64,000 nt of DNA, from contig CAZCTC010000004.1 in the NCBI GenBank assembly GCA_964501335.1, positions 1-64,000 on the forward strand, read 5' to 3'. Below, piece after piece: positions 25,992 through 34,373 of the stretch (positions are counted from its first letter, which is position 1; the number at the start of each line of letters is the position of its first letter). The translations under genes were made by a program, and so were the position numbers. The notes beneath the pieces are model-generated. The model was not told the DNA's origin. It worked only from the letters and a program-made list of their open reading frames with translations, and did not search any database. Source of the DNA: CAZCTC01 sp964501335. GTDB taxonomy: Bacteria; Chloroflexota; Anaerolineae; B4-G1; SLSP01.

Positions 25992-26353
25992 GAACAGTTT
26001 TGTTATTGGAAGATAACGATTATGATGCTCGATTGATCGGGCGGGTTTTGGAACATCATGGCTATCGTGTCTGTCGAGCCCCTGATGGAGAAAGCGGGCT
26101 GCAGATGGCCCTGGATGAAAAACCGGATTTGATTTTGCTCGATCTGGGGCTGCCGGATCTGGATGGGCAGACCGTGGCCGCATTGCTTAAGGTGATGCCG
26201 AATATGTCTTCGGTGCCGGTCGTGGCTGTGACCGCGTGGCCGCCCGACACGGCGGCTCAGATGGCCAAAGCTTATGGATGTGATGGGTATATTTCAAAGC
26301 CCATTCGTTTGAAAGAATTCCCTGACGTGGTCGCCAGTTATCTGAAAGTTTAA
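25988..26353 (+). CDS. CheY-like single-domain response regulator
   Basis: 121 residues, again only a receiver: LEDNDYDARL, acceptor Asp in LILLDLGLPDLDGQ, Thr in AVTAW and Lys in YISKPIR. Its ATGA start overlaps the stop of the previous receiver, a sign of translational coupling. The two proteins are clearly paralogous (shared DGxSGLQMA and YISKPI) and probably arose by local duplication. It ends the run of two-component genes. Confidence 0.92.
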   Translation: MRTVLLLEDNDYDARLIGRVLEHHGYRVCRAPDGESGLQMALDEKPDLILLDLGLPDLDGQTVAALLKVMPNMSSVPVVAVTAWPPDTAAQMAKAYGCDGYISKPIRLKEFPDVVASYLKV

Positions 26354-26377
26354 ATCTTTAACAACAGGGTTAATTTT

Positions 26378-27295
26378 GTGATAGAAGAGGAGTTGAGTGA
26401 CCCTATGAATTGCGCTTCTTCTCCCGAGCATATGCTGGGACTGCCTGGCCCTTCACTTTTACCGATTCAATGTATTTCCGCCAGTGAGTTTAGTTGGGAG
26501 ACGCTGACGCAGGCTTACAATCAAACCCGGGTAGACTATATTGTGCCGATGCCGATGAACCCGGCGCGGTTGCGGGAATACGTTCATAATTACGATGTGG
26601 ATATGGATTCGTCGGTGGTGGCGATGGAGGGGACTCAAATTCTGGGGCTGGCCATGTTAGGGGTTCGTCCCGGGCATAGCTGGGCGACCCGCCTGGGAAT
26701 TTTGCCGATTCAACGACGGCATGGGGTGGGGCAGCAGTTGATGGAATCGTTGATCGAGCGTTCCCGGCAGCTGGCGGTGGATTACGTGATTCTGGAAGTG
26801 ATTCGAGGAAATACGCCGGCGCATCGGTTGTTCTGTAAATTGGGATTTCGGGAGACGCGCGAGCTTTTGGTCGTGCGGCGGCCGCCCGGTCGTCCGGCTC
26901 TGGAAGTGCCGCCTTATGAGACTCAGGCATTTGGGCAGGAAGATGCGCTGGCTTTACTGGAACAGCGGCGCAGCAATCCTTCGTGGCTGGATGAGATTCC
27001 TTCTTTACGCAATGCCGGTTATTTGGGCGGGTTGGGAGTAGAGTTGCAGGACGGCAGCCGGGGTTGGATTGTCTATCAGAATACCGTTTTTCAGCTGGGG
27101 CGTCTGGTTTTGCAGACGGAAGTGGGCGATCCTTATGAAGTAGGGAAGGCTTTGCTCCATGCCCTGCACTCGCGTTATCCGATTCTGGATACCAAGCTGG
27201 AAAATTTCCCGGTCGACGATCCCCATTGGGGGGCTTTGCAGGCGATGAACTATCTGGAAGCTTTTCGCCGGATTGAGATGAAGCTGGTTTTTTAG
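26378..27295 (+). CDS. GNAT-family N-acetyltransferase
   Basis: 305 residues. The acetyl-CoA site QRRHGVGQQLMESL and the following GNTPAHRLFCKLGFRE are typical of GNAT enzymes. The C-terminal third (about 190-305) looks like a second, degenerate acetyltransferase-like half without a clear CoA loop. The start is uncertain: GTG 26378 opens the frame, while ATG 26405 has GAGGAG 13 bases upstream; the core is unaffected. It lies 24 bases after the last CheY gene, so it could be cotranscribed with the island and act as an output enzyme, but that is only position. An intrinsic terminator follows directly. Substrate unknown. Confidence 0.85.
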   Translation: MIEEELSDPMNCASSPEHMLGLPGPSLLPIQCISASEFSWETLTQAYNQTRVDYIVPMPMNPARLREYVHNYDVDMDSSVVAMEGTQILGLAMLGVRPGHSWATRLGILPIQRRHGVGQQLMESLIERSRQLAVDYVILEVIRGNTPAHRLFCKLGFRETRELLVVRRPPGRPALEVPPYETQAFGQEDALALLEQRRSNPSWLDEIPSLRNAGYLGGLGVELQDGSRGWIVYQNTVFQLGRLVLQTEVGDPYEVGKALLHALHSRYPILDTKLENFPVDDPHWGALQAMNYLEAFRRIEMKLVF

Positions 27296-27307
27296 GGTGA
27301 GGATAAG

Positions 27308-27340
27308 AAAAGAGGGCGAATTTTCATTCGCCCTCTTTTT
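27308..27340. terminator. Bidirectional intrinsic terminator
   Basis: Arms AGAGGGCGAAT (27311-27321) and ATTCGCCCTCT (27326-27336) with a TTTC loop, T-run to 27340 on the + strand and A-run (27308-27310) on the other side. It can end the GNAT transcript (+) and the tRNA-Leu transcript (-). Confidence 0.9.
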
Positions 27341-27341
27341 G

Positions 27342-27424
27342 TGCCGGAGGTGGGAGTCGAACCCACACGGGGGGAACCCGAACGATTTTGAGTCGTTTGC
27401 GTCTGCCGATTCCGCCACTCCGGC
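27342..27424 (-). tRNA. tRNA-Leu (CAA)
   Basis: 83 nucleotides on the - strand. Acceptor stem GCCGGAG/CTCCGGC, discriminator A, anticodon stem AACGA/TCGTT with loop CTCAAAA giving anticodon CAA (reads UUG), a long variable arm typical of class II tRNAs, and T arm GTGGG-TTCGACT-CCCAC. CCA is not encoded. A strong promoter lies just upstream and a bidirectional terminator just downstream. Confidence 0.97.
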
Positions 27425-27433
27425 TCGACGTTG

Positions 27434-27461
27434 AGTATAATGGATTTTTAAAAAACGTCAA
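27434..27461 (-). promoter_or_regulatory. Promoter of tRNA-Leu
   Basis: Read on the - strand: TTGACG (27461-27456), 16-base spacer, TATACT (27439-27434), 9 bases before the mature tRNA 5' end. Confidence 0.75.
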
Positions 27462-27539
27462 GTCGGGGTAAAATGTAGTCTCTCTGCGCGGATATGGCGC
27501 TATCTACTGACCATCGTAAGGCGGTCGCTGAGGAGACGC

Positions 27540-28187
27540 ATGGCGAGCTTATTCGGTGAAGAACCTTTTGATGAAGCACGCTTGATTGAACAGGCCCGCC
27601 GGGGGCATGTTGATTCTTTCAATGCTTTGATTTTGCGCTATCAAAACCAGGCGTATAACCTTGCCTACCAGCTATTGCAGGACGGCGAGGCGGCTGCGGA
27701 TGCCACTCAGGATGCCATGCTTTCAGCCTATCGGGCGTTAGGTGGGTTCCGGGGCGGTTCATTTCGGGCCTGGCTGTTGCGAATTGTGGCCAATGCCTGT
27801 TATGATGAAATGCGCCGCCGTCGCCGCCGGCCGACGGTTTCCTGGGATGATTTTGGGGAGATGGACGAAGAGGCCAATCCCCATCTGGCGGATGGCGGGG
27901 AGCTGCCGGAAGCCGCTCTGCAGCGCCAGGAGCTGCGGGCCTTGCTGGAACGCTCTCTGGCGATGTTGCCGTCCGATCAGCGTATGGTGTTGGTCCTGGT
28001 GGACATTTTGGGGTTTGCTTACGAGGAGGCCGCTGAAACCATGCATACCCAGTTAGGAACCATAAAATCTCGTCTGGCCCGGGCTCGGGCCAAAATGCGC
28101 GAGCTTTTACTCAAGGATGGGGAACTTTTGCCGGCAAAGTATCGTCAAAAGGAACATCCCGAGAGTGAAATGGAGGAAATGCGATGA
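27540..28187 (+). CDS. ECF-type RNA polymerase sigma factor
   Basis: 215 residues with sigma region 2 (about 20-95: RYQNQAYNLAYQLL, DATQDAMLSAYRAL, FRAWLLRIVANACYDEMR) and region 4 (about 135-195: LPSDQRMVLVLVD, IKSRLARARAKMRELL). No regions 1 or 3, as in extracytoplasmic-function sigma factors. It should direct RNA polymerase to a small regulon. The start follows GAGGAGACGC. It overlaps the next gene, a membrane anti-sigma factor, by 4 bases, so the pair is translationally coupled. Signal and regulon are unknown. Confidence 0.93.
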   Translation: MASLFGEEPFDEARLIEQARRGHVDSFNALILRYQNQAYNLAYQLLQDGEAAADATQDAMLSAYRALGGFRGGSFRAWLLRIVANACYDEMRRRRRRPTVSWDDFGEMDEEANPHLADGGELPEAALQRQELRALLERSLAMLPSDQRMVLVLVDILGFAYEEAAETMHTQLGTIKSRLARARAKMRELLLKDGELLPAKYRQKEHPESEMEEMR

Positions 28188-29146
28188 GCCGCCAACCCTG
28201 GAGCGAAGGCGACCTTTCGGCGTATGTGGACGGCCGCCTCAGCCCTGAACGTATGGCTGCATTGGAACACGATCTGGCCCGCGATGCCCATCTGCGGCGC
28301 GAGGTCGATGAGCTGCGTCGGGTCGTAGCTCTGATGCAGTCGATGCCGTTACGTGAGCCACCCCGGAACTTCCTGTTGACTCCGGCCATGGTGGCCCCGG
28401 CACGGCCTGTACGTTCCCGGCCGGGGGGGATTGGATTGATCTTTTTGCGGCTATCGACGGCTTTGTCGGCGTTAGCTTTTGCATTTGTCATGGTTTTGCG
28501 TTTTATGCCCGGGCAGAACGCTCTTATGGTACCCGGAACTGCCTCCGCACCCGCAGCCGAAGTTGCGATGCAGGTGAACACCCCCACCATGGCCGGGGAT
28601 GGATGGACTCACGATGAGATGTCGAACGCGGCGTTGGTTTCCACTCCGGAGATGCCGGTCCTTGCGAGAGGAGCGTATTCCGAAACGGAAGCGGCCGATG
28701 CTTCGATGGATTTATATATGAATGCCGTACCGTCCGGCACCGCTCCGCCACTGGTAGCCCCGGTGGCGGGAGGATTGGCTTTCCCGGATCGCACCGCGAC
28801 TCCCGAGCCGTTGTTGGGATATAATGGGACAGAAGGTGCCGGGGGGCTGGGGGGCGGCGGGGAAGCAACCGGATATGGCCGGATGCTTACGGGAACGACG
28901 GAGTTGGCGGAATATCGTTTTCAATCTACCTCTCCAACCGCCAAGATGGCCGGGACGCCGACCCCTTTGCCGCAGATAGGAGCTGTGGAAGCGGAGGGCG
29001 CCTGGGAAGCTTATGATTCTGCGCGAGATCAAGGTCAGGTTTCGGCTTCCACCTTATGGTTGTTGGACTGGCTGGCCCCGTTGTTTGGCGGAATGACCGT
29101 GTTGCTGGGTATCTTGACATTCTGGTTCTCCCGGCGCCAGGGTTAA
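28184..29146 (+). CDS. Membrane anti-sigma factor, zinc-free N-terminal domain
   Basis: 320 residues, the likely partner of the sigma factor it overlaps. The N-terminal domain (about 1-60, LSAYVDGRLSPERMAALEHD ...) resembles anti-sigma domains but lacks the His-x3-Cys-x2-Cys zinc site. One membrane helix spans about 85-110 and a second about 290-315, ending FWFSRRQG. Between them lie about 175 residues rich in Gly, Thr, Pro and Ala that should sit outside the cytoplasm. Most anti-sigma factors of this group have one helix, so the two-helix topology is notable. Role by context and domain shape; the sensed signal is unknown. Confidence 0.8.
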   Translation: MSRQPWSEGDLSAYVDGRLSPERMAALEHDLARDAHLRREVDELRRVVALMQSMPLREPPRNFLLTPAMVAPARPVRSRPGGIGLIFLRLSTALSALAFAFVMVLRFMPGQNALMVPGTASAPAAEVAMQVNTPTMAGDGWTHDEMSNAALVSTPEMPVLARGAYSETEAADASMDLYMNAVPSGTAPPLVAPVAGGLAFPDRTATPEPLLGYNGTEGAGGLGGGGEATGYGRMLTGTTELAEYRFQSTSPTAKMAGTPTPLPQIGAVEAEGAWEAYDSARDQGQVSASTLWLLDWLAPLFGGMTVLLGILTFWFSRRQG

Positions 29147-29173
29147 GTTTTTACTATATAAGGAAAGATCCGG

Positions 29174-29205
29174 GGTTTCGCGCGCCTTCAAAGGCGCGCG
29201 AAACC
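29174..29205. repeat. Perfect 15-bp hairpin
   Basis: Left arm 29174-29188 (GGTTTCGCGCGCCTT) and right arm 29191-29205 pair perfectly with a 2-base loop. It lies between the anti-sigma and Nudix genes. No T-run follows. Confidence 0.8.
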
Positions 29206-29222
29206 TTGAACAGAGACAAAGC

Positions 29223-29789
29223 ATGAGTGACACTTCAGCCCCTTTGAAGGGGTCGCAGGTTTTGGAATTGAATTTCTGTCCTCGTTGCGGCCATGCGCTG
29301 GAGGATCGTGAAGTTTTCGGGCGAGTCAGGCGGTGTTGTCCTTCCTGCGGGCTGGTTGTCTTTCGAGATCACAAAGTCGCGGCGGCGCTATTGGTTGAAG
29401 ATAGCGCCGGCCGCGTTTTGTTGGTGCGGCGAGCCTGGAATCCCATGCAGGGGTACTGGTCGTTGCCGGCGGGATTTGTGGAGATCGATGAAGATCCGGC
29501 CGACACAGCGGTGCGGGAATGCCGTGAGGAGACCGGTCTGGAGACGCAGGTGACGGAGTTGTTGCAGGTGATTGCAGGCCGGGAACATCCCCGGGGTGCC
29601 GATTTAGTGATTGTATACCGGGGCGTCTGTGTTGGAGGAACGCTCGTTCCTGCCGACGATGCTGCTGAGGCCGGTTTTTTCTCGTCAGATAAGTTTCCCC
29701 CGTTAGCTTTCCGTGCCACTCATCAGGCGCTGGCACAATGGCTGGCGGAGATCAATGCAGACGGCAGGCAGGATGATGAAACGTCGTAA
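29223..29789 (+). CDS. Nudix hydrolase with N-terminal zinc ribbon
   Basis: 188 residues. The zinc ribbon (about 18-45) has CPRCGH and CCPSCG. The Nudix box GFVEIDEDPADTAVRECREE followed by TGLE (about 90-112) matches G-x5-E-x7-REUxEExGU in full. The enzyme should cleave a nucleoside diphosphate linked to another moiety, such as ADP-ribose, NADH or a nucleotide sugar, with Mg2+. Zinc ribbons of this type occur in NudC-like and ADP-ribose pyrophosphatase-like members, so substrate is open. The next gene overlaps its 3' end, so the two share a transcript. Confidence 0.9.
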   Translation: MSDTSAPLKGSQVLELNFCPRCGHALEDREVFGRVRRCCPSCGLVVFRDHKVAAALLVEDSAGRVLLVRRAWNPMQGYWSLPAGFVEIDEDPADTAVRECREETGLETQVTELLQVIAGREHPRGADLVIVYRGVCVGGTLVPADDAAEAGFFSSDKFPPLAFRATHQALAQWLAEINADGRQDDETS

Positions 29790-30762
29790 TTTGTTCTGGT
29801 TGTGGATCTGGCCTCTGTTGGGAGGCGTGATTATCCTGGGGATCTGGATCAATGAGGGGCGGGCCAGCTCTCTGAGCTTTTTGCCGCTGTTGGGGACCCC
29901 TACGTTTACGGCGACGCCCACCGCTACGGCGACAGCTACCAGCACGCCGACGTTGACTCCAACGCCTACGGCGACCGCCACGGCAACGCCGACCGAGACT
30001 CCGACGCCGACCCCCTTACCTACGGAAACGCCGACGCCGCAGCCGACCTATCCTCCGCCGCCGGTCGAAGTCCATGTGCCGATTTTGATGTATCACTATG
30101 TTTCGGAATTGCCGGCGGATGCGGACAAGTATCGGGTTAATCTGACGGTCCCGCCGGCGGATTTTGAGGCGCATTTACAATATCTTCAGGAACAGGGCTA
30201 CCATACGGTTTCGCTTTTTGATATTTACGATTTGCTCAGCACGGGAAAGCCCTTGCCGGAAAAGCCGATCGTCTTGACGTTTGACGACGGCTATGAGGAT
30301 TCCTACACGGTGGCGATGCCGTTGTTGAGGAAATATGGCTTCACGGGGACTTTCTTTGTGCTGGCCACGCCGCCGCATTTTGAAGCGCCGGGCTATATGA
30401 CCTGGGCTCAGATTGGGGAGATGGCGCAGGCCGGGATGTCGATGCAGAGCCATGGGCGAGATCACATGGATTTGCGAAAGCGCAATGTGGACTTTCTGAT
30501 CTATCAAATCCTGGGCGGTAAGGAAGCGGTAGAGGCGCATTCCGGGCAGCCGGTGCGCTTTTTCTGTTATCCTTCCGGGCAGTTTGACGATGGCACCTTG
30601 AAGGTGGTGGAATCGGCCGGTTATTATGGTGCCGTGACCACGGTATGGGGAGCTAAAGAGCGCCTGGACAACCGTTTTCAGTGGCCCCGGGTGCGGGTCA
30701 ACGGGCGGTGGAGTCTGGCGGAGTATATCAAAGTTTTGGAAGGGTTTGCCGATAAGCGGTGA
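29773..30762 (+). CDS. Secreted or anchored polysaccharide deacetylase
   Basis: About 329 residues. A basic N-terminus (MMKRR) and hydrophobic helix (about 8-28) export or anchor it. A Thr/Pro-rich linker of about 50 residues follows (TPTxTxTP repeats), a linker type common in Anaerolineae surface proteins. The catalytic NodB domain (about 100-320) has VLTFDDGYED for metal and general base and SHGRDHMDL for the metal-binding His pair. It should remove N- or O-acetyl groups from cell-wall or capsular glycan outside the cell. The start at ATG 29773 (or 29776) overlaps the Nudix stop; upstream start codons have no ribosome site and would precede the basic region. Confidence 0.88.
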   Translation: MMKRRNLFWLWIWPLLGGVIILGIWINEGRASSLSFLPLLGTPTFTATPTATATATSTPTLTPTPTATATATPTETPTPTPLPTETPTPQPTYPPPPVEVHVPILMYHYVSELPADADKYRVNLTVPPADFEAHLQYLQEQGYHTVSLFDIYDLLSTGKPLPEKPIVLTFDDGYEDSYTVAMPLLRKYGFTGTFFVLATPPHFEAPGYMTWAQIGEMAQAGMSMQSHGRDHMDLRKRNVDFLIYQILGGKEAVEAHSGQPVRFFCYPSGQFDDGTLKVVESAGYYGAVTTVWGAKERLDNRFQWPRVRVNGRWSLAEYIKVLEGFADKR

Positions 30763-30766
30763 TTCA

Positions 30767-30795
30767 TTTTGATTTACTTCAAACCGTGATACAAT
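30767..30795 (+). promoter_or_regulatory. Possible promoter before the HerA-like gene
   Basis: TTTTGA (30767-30772) or the overlapping TTGATT (30769-30774), spacer 17 or 15, then TACAAT (30790-30795), 75 bases before the ATG. Confidence 0.4.
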
Positions 30796-30869
30796 TTTGT
30801 GAAGGACGCTCGCCGTCCCCTCGATTCCTGCCACAGGCAGGCCATTTTTACTGGTGATGAGGTAGGCGC

Positions 30870-32504
30870 ATGGTGGACGAACTATCCCGCTGGTTTCCCC
30901 GACCCAAACCCATGAAGGCTGAATTCTTAGGGACGGTCGTGGCTGGAAGTCTGAGCAAGGGGTTGGAAGTAACTCTGGCTCCTGATCTGTTGATTGAGGG
31001 ATTGGCGGTAGGGCGGTATGTGGTGGTCCGCGGGCAGACGGAGCGCCGCTTTTTTGGCATGGTGACCGATGTGGCGCTGGAAATGCGTAACCCCGATTTG
31101 GAACAGATGCCCCCTGAGGAACCGGATGGTTTTATTGCCCGGGTTTATCGCGGTACGTTGACCTATGGCCGGGTGCATGTGACGCCGATGCTGGTCCTGG
31201 AAAACGGCGAGGTACGCCCCGCTAAGACTGTCCCCGGCCATTTTACTCATGTTTACGATGCTACCCCTGAAGAGATGGCGGAAATTTTCGGCGATGAGAA
31301 CGAAAAAGGCCGTTTCTATGTCGGTGATCCCCTGGAGATGGAAGGCACCCATGTGGCGCTGGATTTGCGCCGGTTTGTCGAGCGTTCCTGCGGCGTTTTT
31401 GGGAAAAGCGGTACCGGGAAGTCTTTTTTGACCCGGATGTTGCTGGCCGGGATCGTCAAAGAGGGGGCGGCGGTCAATCTGGTCTTCGATATGCACAATG
31501 AGTATGGCTGGAAGAGCCAGGATGAATCCAAGCAGGATGTCAAAGGGCTGCGCCAGCTTTTTTACGATGGGCGGGTCAGTGTTTTTACCCTGGATGCGGA
31601 GTCTTCGCGCCGCCGGGGCAGCAAGGTGGATTATACGGTGCAGATCGGTTTTGAACAGATCGAGCCGGAAGATCTGGAGATGCTGGGGCCGTTGTTGGGG
31701 CTTTCGGATGTCCAGAGCAATGCGCTGTTTGAACTTTATCGCCGGTTGGGCAAACAGTGGATCAACCGGTTGTTGAGCGACGATCCGGATGAGATTTTAA
31801 TGGAGCTGATCGACAGCGGCCGTTTGCATGAAGGCACGCTGGGCGCCATTCAGCGGAAACTTTCGTTTTTGCGGCGGTTCAGTTTCCTGGTGGAGAAGGC
31901 CCCGGAGGATGCCGTGGGGCGAATTCTGGATTATCTGAACAGCAATGTGAATGTGGTGTTGGAGTTCGGCCGTTATGGGGATGCGCTGGAGGCTTACGTG
32001 TTGGTGGCTAATTTCCTCACGCGCCGGATCCATAAGGCTTATCGAGATCGGAAAGAGGCCTATCTGGGCGGCGGGCAGGCAGAGCCGCGCCCGCTGGTCA
32101 TCACGATTGAAGAGGCGCATAAATTCCTGGATCCGGCGATTGCCCGCCATACGATTTTCGGTACGATTGCCCGGGAGATGCGCAAATACAATGTGACATT
32201 GTTGATCGTCGATCAGCGTCCCAGCGGGATCGATCCGGAGGTGATGAGTCAGATCGGCACGCGGGTGACGGCCCTGTTGGATGAGGAGAACGATATCCGG
32301 GCGGTTTTTTCCGGAGTGGCCGGGACGGCGGCGTTGCGGGAAGTGTTGGCCCGGTTGGATACCAAACAGCAGGCTTTGATTTTGGGGCATGCGGTTCCGA
32401 TGCCGGTGGTGATTCGTACGCGCGATTACAGTTCGGTGTATGCCGAAATTGCCGATGGGCGGATTAGTTCCGAGACGGCCAGCGCGGTTTTATTTGGCGG
32501 GTGA
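30870..32504 (+). CDS. HerA-like AAA/FtsK-fold ATPase
   Basis: 544 residues. An N-terminal beta-barrel-like region (about 15-130) is followed by the ATPase core with Walker A GVFGKSGTGKSF (Lys184), FDMHNEYGW after it, Walker B LVITIEEAHKFLDP and an arginine-finger region near GTRVTALLDEENDI. This is the layout of HerA/DUF87 hexameric DNA translocases. HerA often pairs with the nuclease NurA in end resection, but no NurA is visible here. It is followed after 13 bases by a dual-specificity phosphatase and then a PLD-like protein. DNA translocation is a family-based guess; the partner nuclease is not identified. Confidence 0.88.
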   Translation: MVDELSRWFPRPKPMKAEFLGTVVAGSLSKGLEVTLAPDLLIEGLAVGRYVVVRGQTERRFFGMVTDVALEMRNPDLEQMPPEEPDGFIARVYRGTLTYGRVHVTPMLVLENGEVRPAKTVPGHFTHVYDATPEEMAEIFGDENEKGRFYVGDPLEMEGTHVALDLRRFVERSCGVFGKSGTGKSFLTRMLLAGIVKEGAAVNLVFDMHNEYGWKSQDESKQDVKGLRQLFYDGRVSVFTLDAESSRRRGSKVDYTVQIGFEQIEPEDLEMLGPLLGLSDVQSNALFELYRRLGKQWINRLLSDDPDEILMELIDSGRLHEGTLGAIQRKLSFLRRFSFLVEKAPEDAVGRILDYLNSNVNVVLEFGRYGDALEAYVLVANFLTRRIHKAYRDRKEAYLGGGQAEPRPLVITIEEAHKFLDPAIARHTIFGTIAREMRKYNVTLLIVDQRPSGIDPEVMSQIGTRVTALLDEENDIRAVFSGVAGTAALREVLARLDTKQQALILGHAVPMPVVIRTRDYSSVYAEIADGRISSETASAVLFGG

Positions 32505-32517
32505 GAGGAGCGCGGGC

Positions 32518-33135
32518 GTGGAGGAACAATCATTTATTCGGCAACAACAACTGGCCCGGATTCCGTTGTTCAAGGCGGTGTTCATTTTAGTGAGTCGCCT
32601 GCGGGAGCAGGGATTGCGAACGACCTGGCTCTGGTTTTACGACAAGATTGCGCGGCGGCAGTTGGGCTATTCGCCGCGGGAGATCAGTCAGGTGGCCCCC
32701 GGGCTTTTTGTGGGGGGGCAGCATCGTAAGGTGGGGCTGGCCCGGATGCGCGCGGCCGGGATCCAGGCCGTGGTCAATCTGCGGCGGGAGTATGACGATG
32801 CGGCGCACGGGGTGCGGCTGGATGGATATCTCTGGCTGCCCACTTCGGATGATTATGCCATCGTGGATGAGGATTTGCAGCGGGGGGCGGATTTTATTCG
32901 GGAACAACTGGCGGCCGGCCGCGGCGTCTATATCCACTGCGCCAGTGGGGTGGGGCGGGCGCCGTTGATGACGGCGGCTTATCTGGTGACGACGGGGATG
33001 ACGGCCGAGGAGGCCTGGGCGACCGTGCGTCGTGGGCGGCCTTTTATCCGGCCGACGCCGCCGCAGATCCAGGCGCTGGCTCATTTTGCCGAACAGCGGA
33101 ATCGGGCTGTGGTTGAAGCGCAGGGGGCGGCGTAG
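32518..33135 (+). CDS. Dual-specificity / tyrosine phosphatase-like protein
   Basis: 205 residues. The phosphatase P-loop VYIHCASGVGRAP (Cys-x5-Arg) lies near residue 140, with a general-acid Asp probably in LPTSDDYAIVDED. The enzyme should remove phosphate from protein Tyr/Ser/Thr or from small phosphate esters or phosphoinositide-like heads. I chose GTG 32518 because AGGAG lies 7 bases upstream and it follows the ATPase stop; an upstream in-frame start would lie inside the ATPase gene. Cotranscription with the HerA-like gene is likely. Substrate unknown. Confidence 0.87.
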   Translation: MEEQSFIRQQQLARIPLFKAVFILVSRLREQGLRTTWLWFYDKIARRQLGYSPREISQVAPGLFVGGQHRKVGLARMRAAGIQAVVNLRREYDDAAHGVRLDGYLWLPTSDDYAIVDEDLQRGADFIREQLAAGRGVYIHCASGVGRAPLMTAAYLVTTGMTAEEAWATVRRGRPFIRPTPPQIQALAHFAEQRNRAVVEAQGAA

Positions 33136-33191
33136 GTTCTTTTTTCTGTGGTGTTTACTGTTGTGCGTAAGTTTAGAGGAAGGAGTGTACC

Positions 33192-34373
33192 ATGACTAAG
33201 AGAGCGACCTCGCGAAGACCCAAAGGAGTGCAGACTCGTACGGCTGTGACGGCCGGCAGTACGCTGCTCGGCGTACTCTTTTTGGTGCTTTTGTTTGTGT
33301 TAAACGGCTGCGATACGTTGTGGACGGATTTGGGGTTGGATGAGGGCGGAACGCCGGGGGCGGCGACGGCGGAAGCGGTCAGTCCTACCGGGCCCGCCAG
33401 TTCCGGGAGCAGCAGTAAAATCAAGATCTATTTTACCGATCCTATTTATCCGGATAGACCGGAGAATCGTCCGGCCGGCACGATGGATGAGAAGCTCGCG
33501 GCGGCGATCGATAAGGCCACGACTTCCGTCGAAATCGTCTCCTTTGAGTTCAATTTGCAGAAGGTTGCCGATGCCATTCTGCGGGCGCAGAAGCGGGGCG
33601 TGCGGGTGCGGATGGTGATCGATGCCGATTATGACGAAGAAAAGCCGTTGCGTCAGCTGATGAAGGCGAATATCCCGGTGGTCTTTGACGATCGGGAAGC
33701 TTTTATGCATGACAAATTTGTGGTAATCGACGGCCGGTATCTCTGGACCGGTTCCTGGAATTTGATGGACAACGATACTTTCCGGAACAACAACAACATC
33801 GTGGTGATTGACTCCAAAAAGCTGGCGGCCAATTATCAGCAGGAATTCAATGAACTCTTTGCCGGGGAATTTGGTCCGACTTCGCCTTCGGATACCCCGA
33901 ATGTGGTGGTAACAGTCGATGGGGTGAAGATTGAAAATTATTTCTCTCCCGAGGATGGGGTGAAAGCGCATGTTCTGGAGATCTTGAAAGGCGCTGAAAC
34001 CAGTATCGATTTTATGGCGTTTTCTTTTACCGATGACGATATGGGGAAGGCGCTGGTGCAACGGGTGAAGGCCGGGGTGGTGGTGCGGGGGGTGATGGAA
34101 TCGCGCAATGCTTCCGGAACCGGCTCGGAATATACCCGGTTGAATCGGGGAAAGGTCGATATTTGGGAAGACGGCAATCCTTATGTTTTACACCATAAGG
34201 TTTTCATTGTGGACAATGAAATCGTGATTACCGGTTCCTATAACTTTACGGCCAGTGCTGAAGATCAGAACGATGAGAATATCGTGATCATTCACAGTCG
34301 GGAGATCGCCGCTCAATATCTGGCGCAATTCCAGAAAATCTATGAACAAGCAAAGGAGGCCAAACATGACTGA
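33192..34373 (+). CDS. PLD-superfamily lipoprotein or secreted protein with two HKD motifs
   Basis: 393 residues. A basic N-terminus and hydrophobic stretch (about 22-38) end in LNGC, a lipobox-like site with Cys40. Two HKD motifs are complete: HDKFVVID (His173, Lys175, Asp180) and HHKVFIVD (His334, Lys336, Asp341), each followed by TGSWN or TGSYN. The two halves form one active site that cleaves a phosphodiester, in phospholipids or nucleic acid. Export argues against a role in intracellular DNA repair and for a surface nuclease or lipase. The start follows GGAAGGAG. The next gene overlaps its stop by 8 bases. Confidence 0.9.
   Translation: MTKRATSRRPKGVQTRTAVTAGSTLLGVLFLVLLFVLNGCDTLWTDLGLDEGGTPGAATAEAVSPTGPASSGSSSKIKIYFTDPIYPDRPENRPAGTMDEKLAAAIDKATTSVEIVSFEFNLQKVADAILRAQKRGVRVRMVIDADYDEEKPLRQLMKANIPVVFDDREAFMHDKFVVIDGRYLWTGSWNLMDNDTFRNNNNIVVIDSKKLAANYQQEFNELFAGEFGPTSPSDTPNVVVTVDGVKIENYFSPEDGVKAHVLEILKGAETSIDFMAFSFTDDDMGKALVQRVKAGVVVRGVMESRNASGTGSEYTRLNRGKVDIWEDGNPYVLHHKVFIVDNEIVITGSYNFTASAEDQNDENIVIIHSREIAAQYLAQFQKIYEQAKEAKHD

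Noticed and set aside
30870..32504. HerA-NurA repair or HerA-nuclease defence operon
   Set aside because: No NurA, SIR2, DUF4297 or other intracellular effector is adjacent; the PLD protein has an export signal. Kept only as a low-certainty finding.
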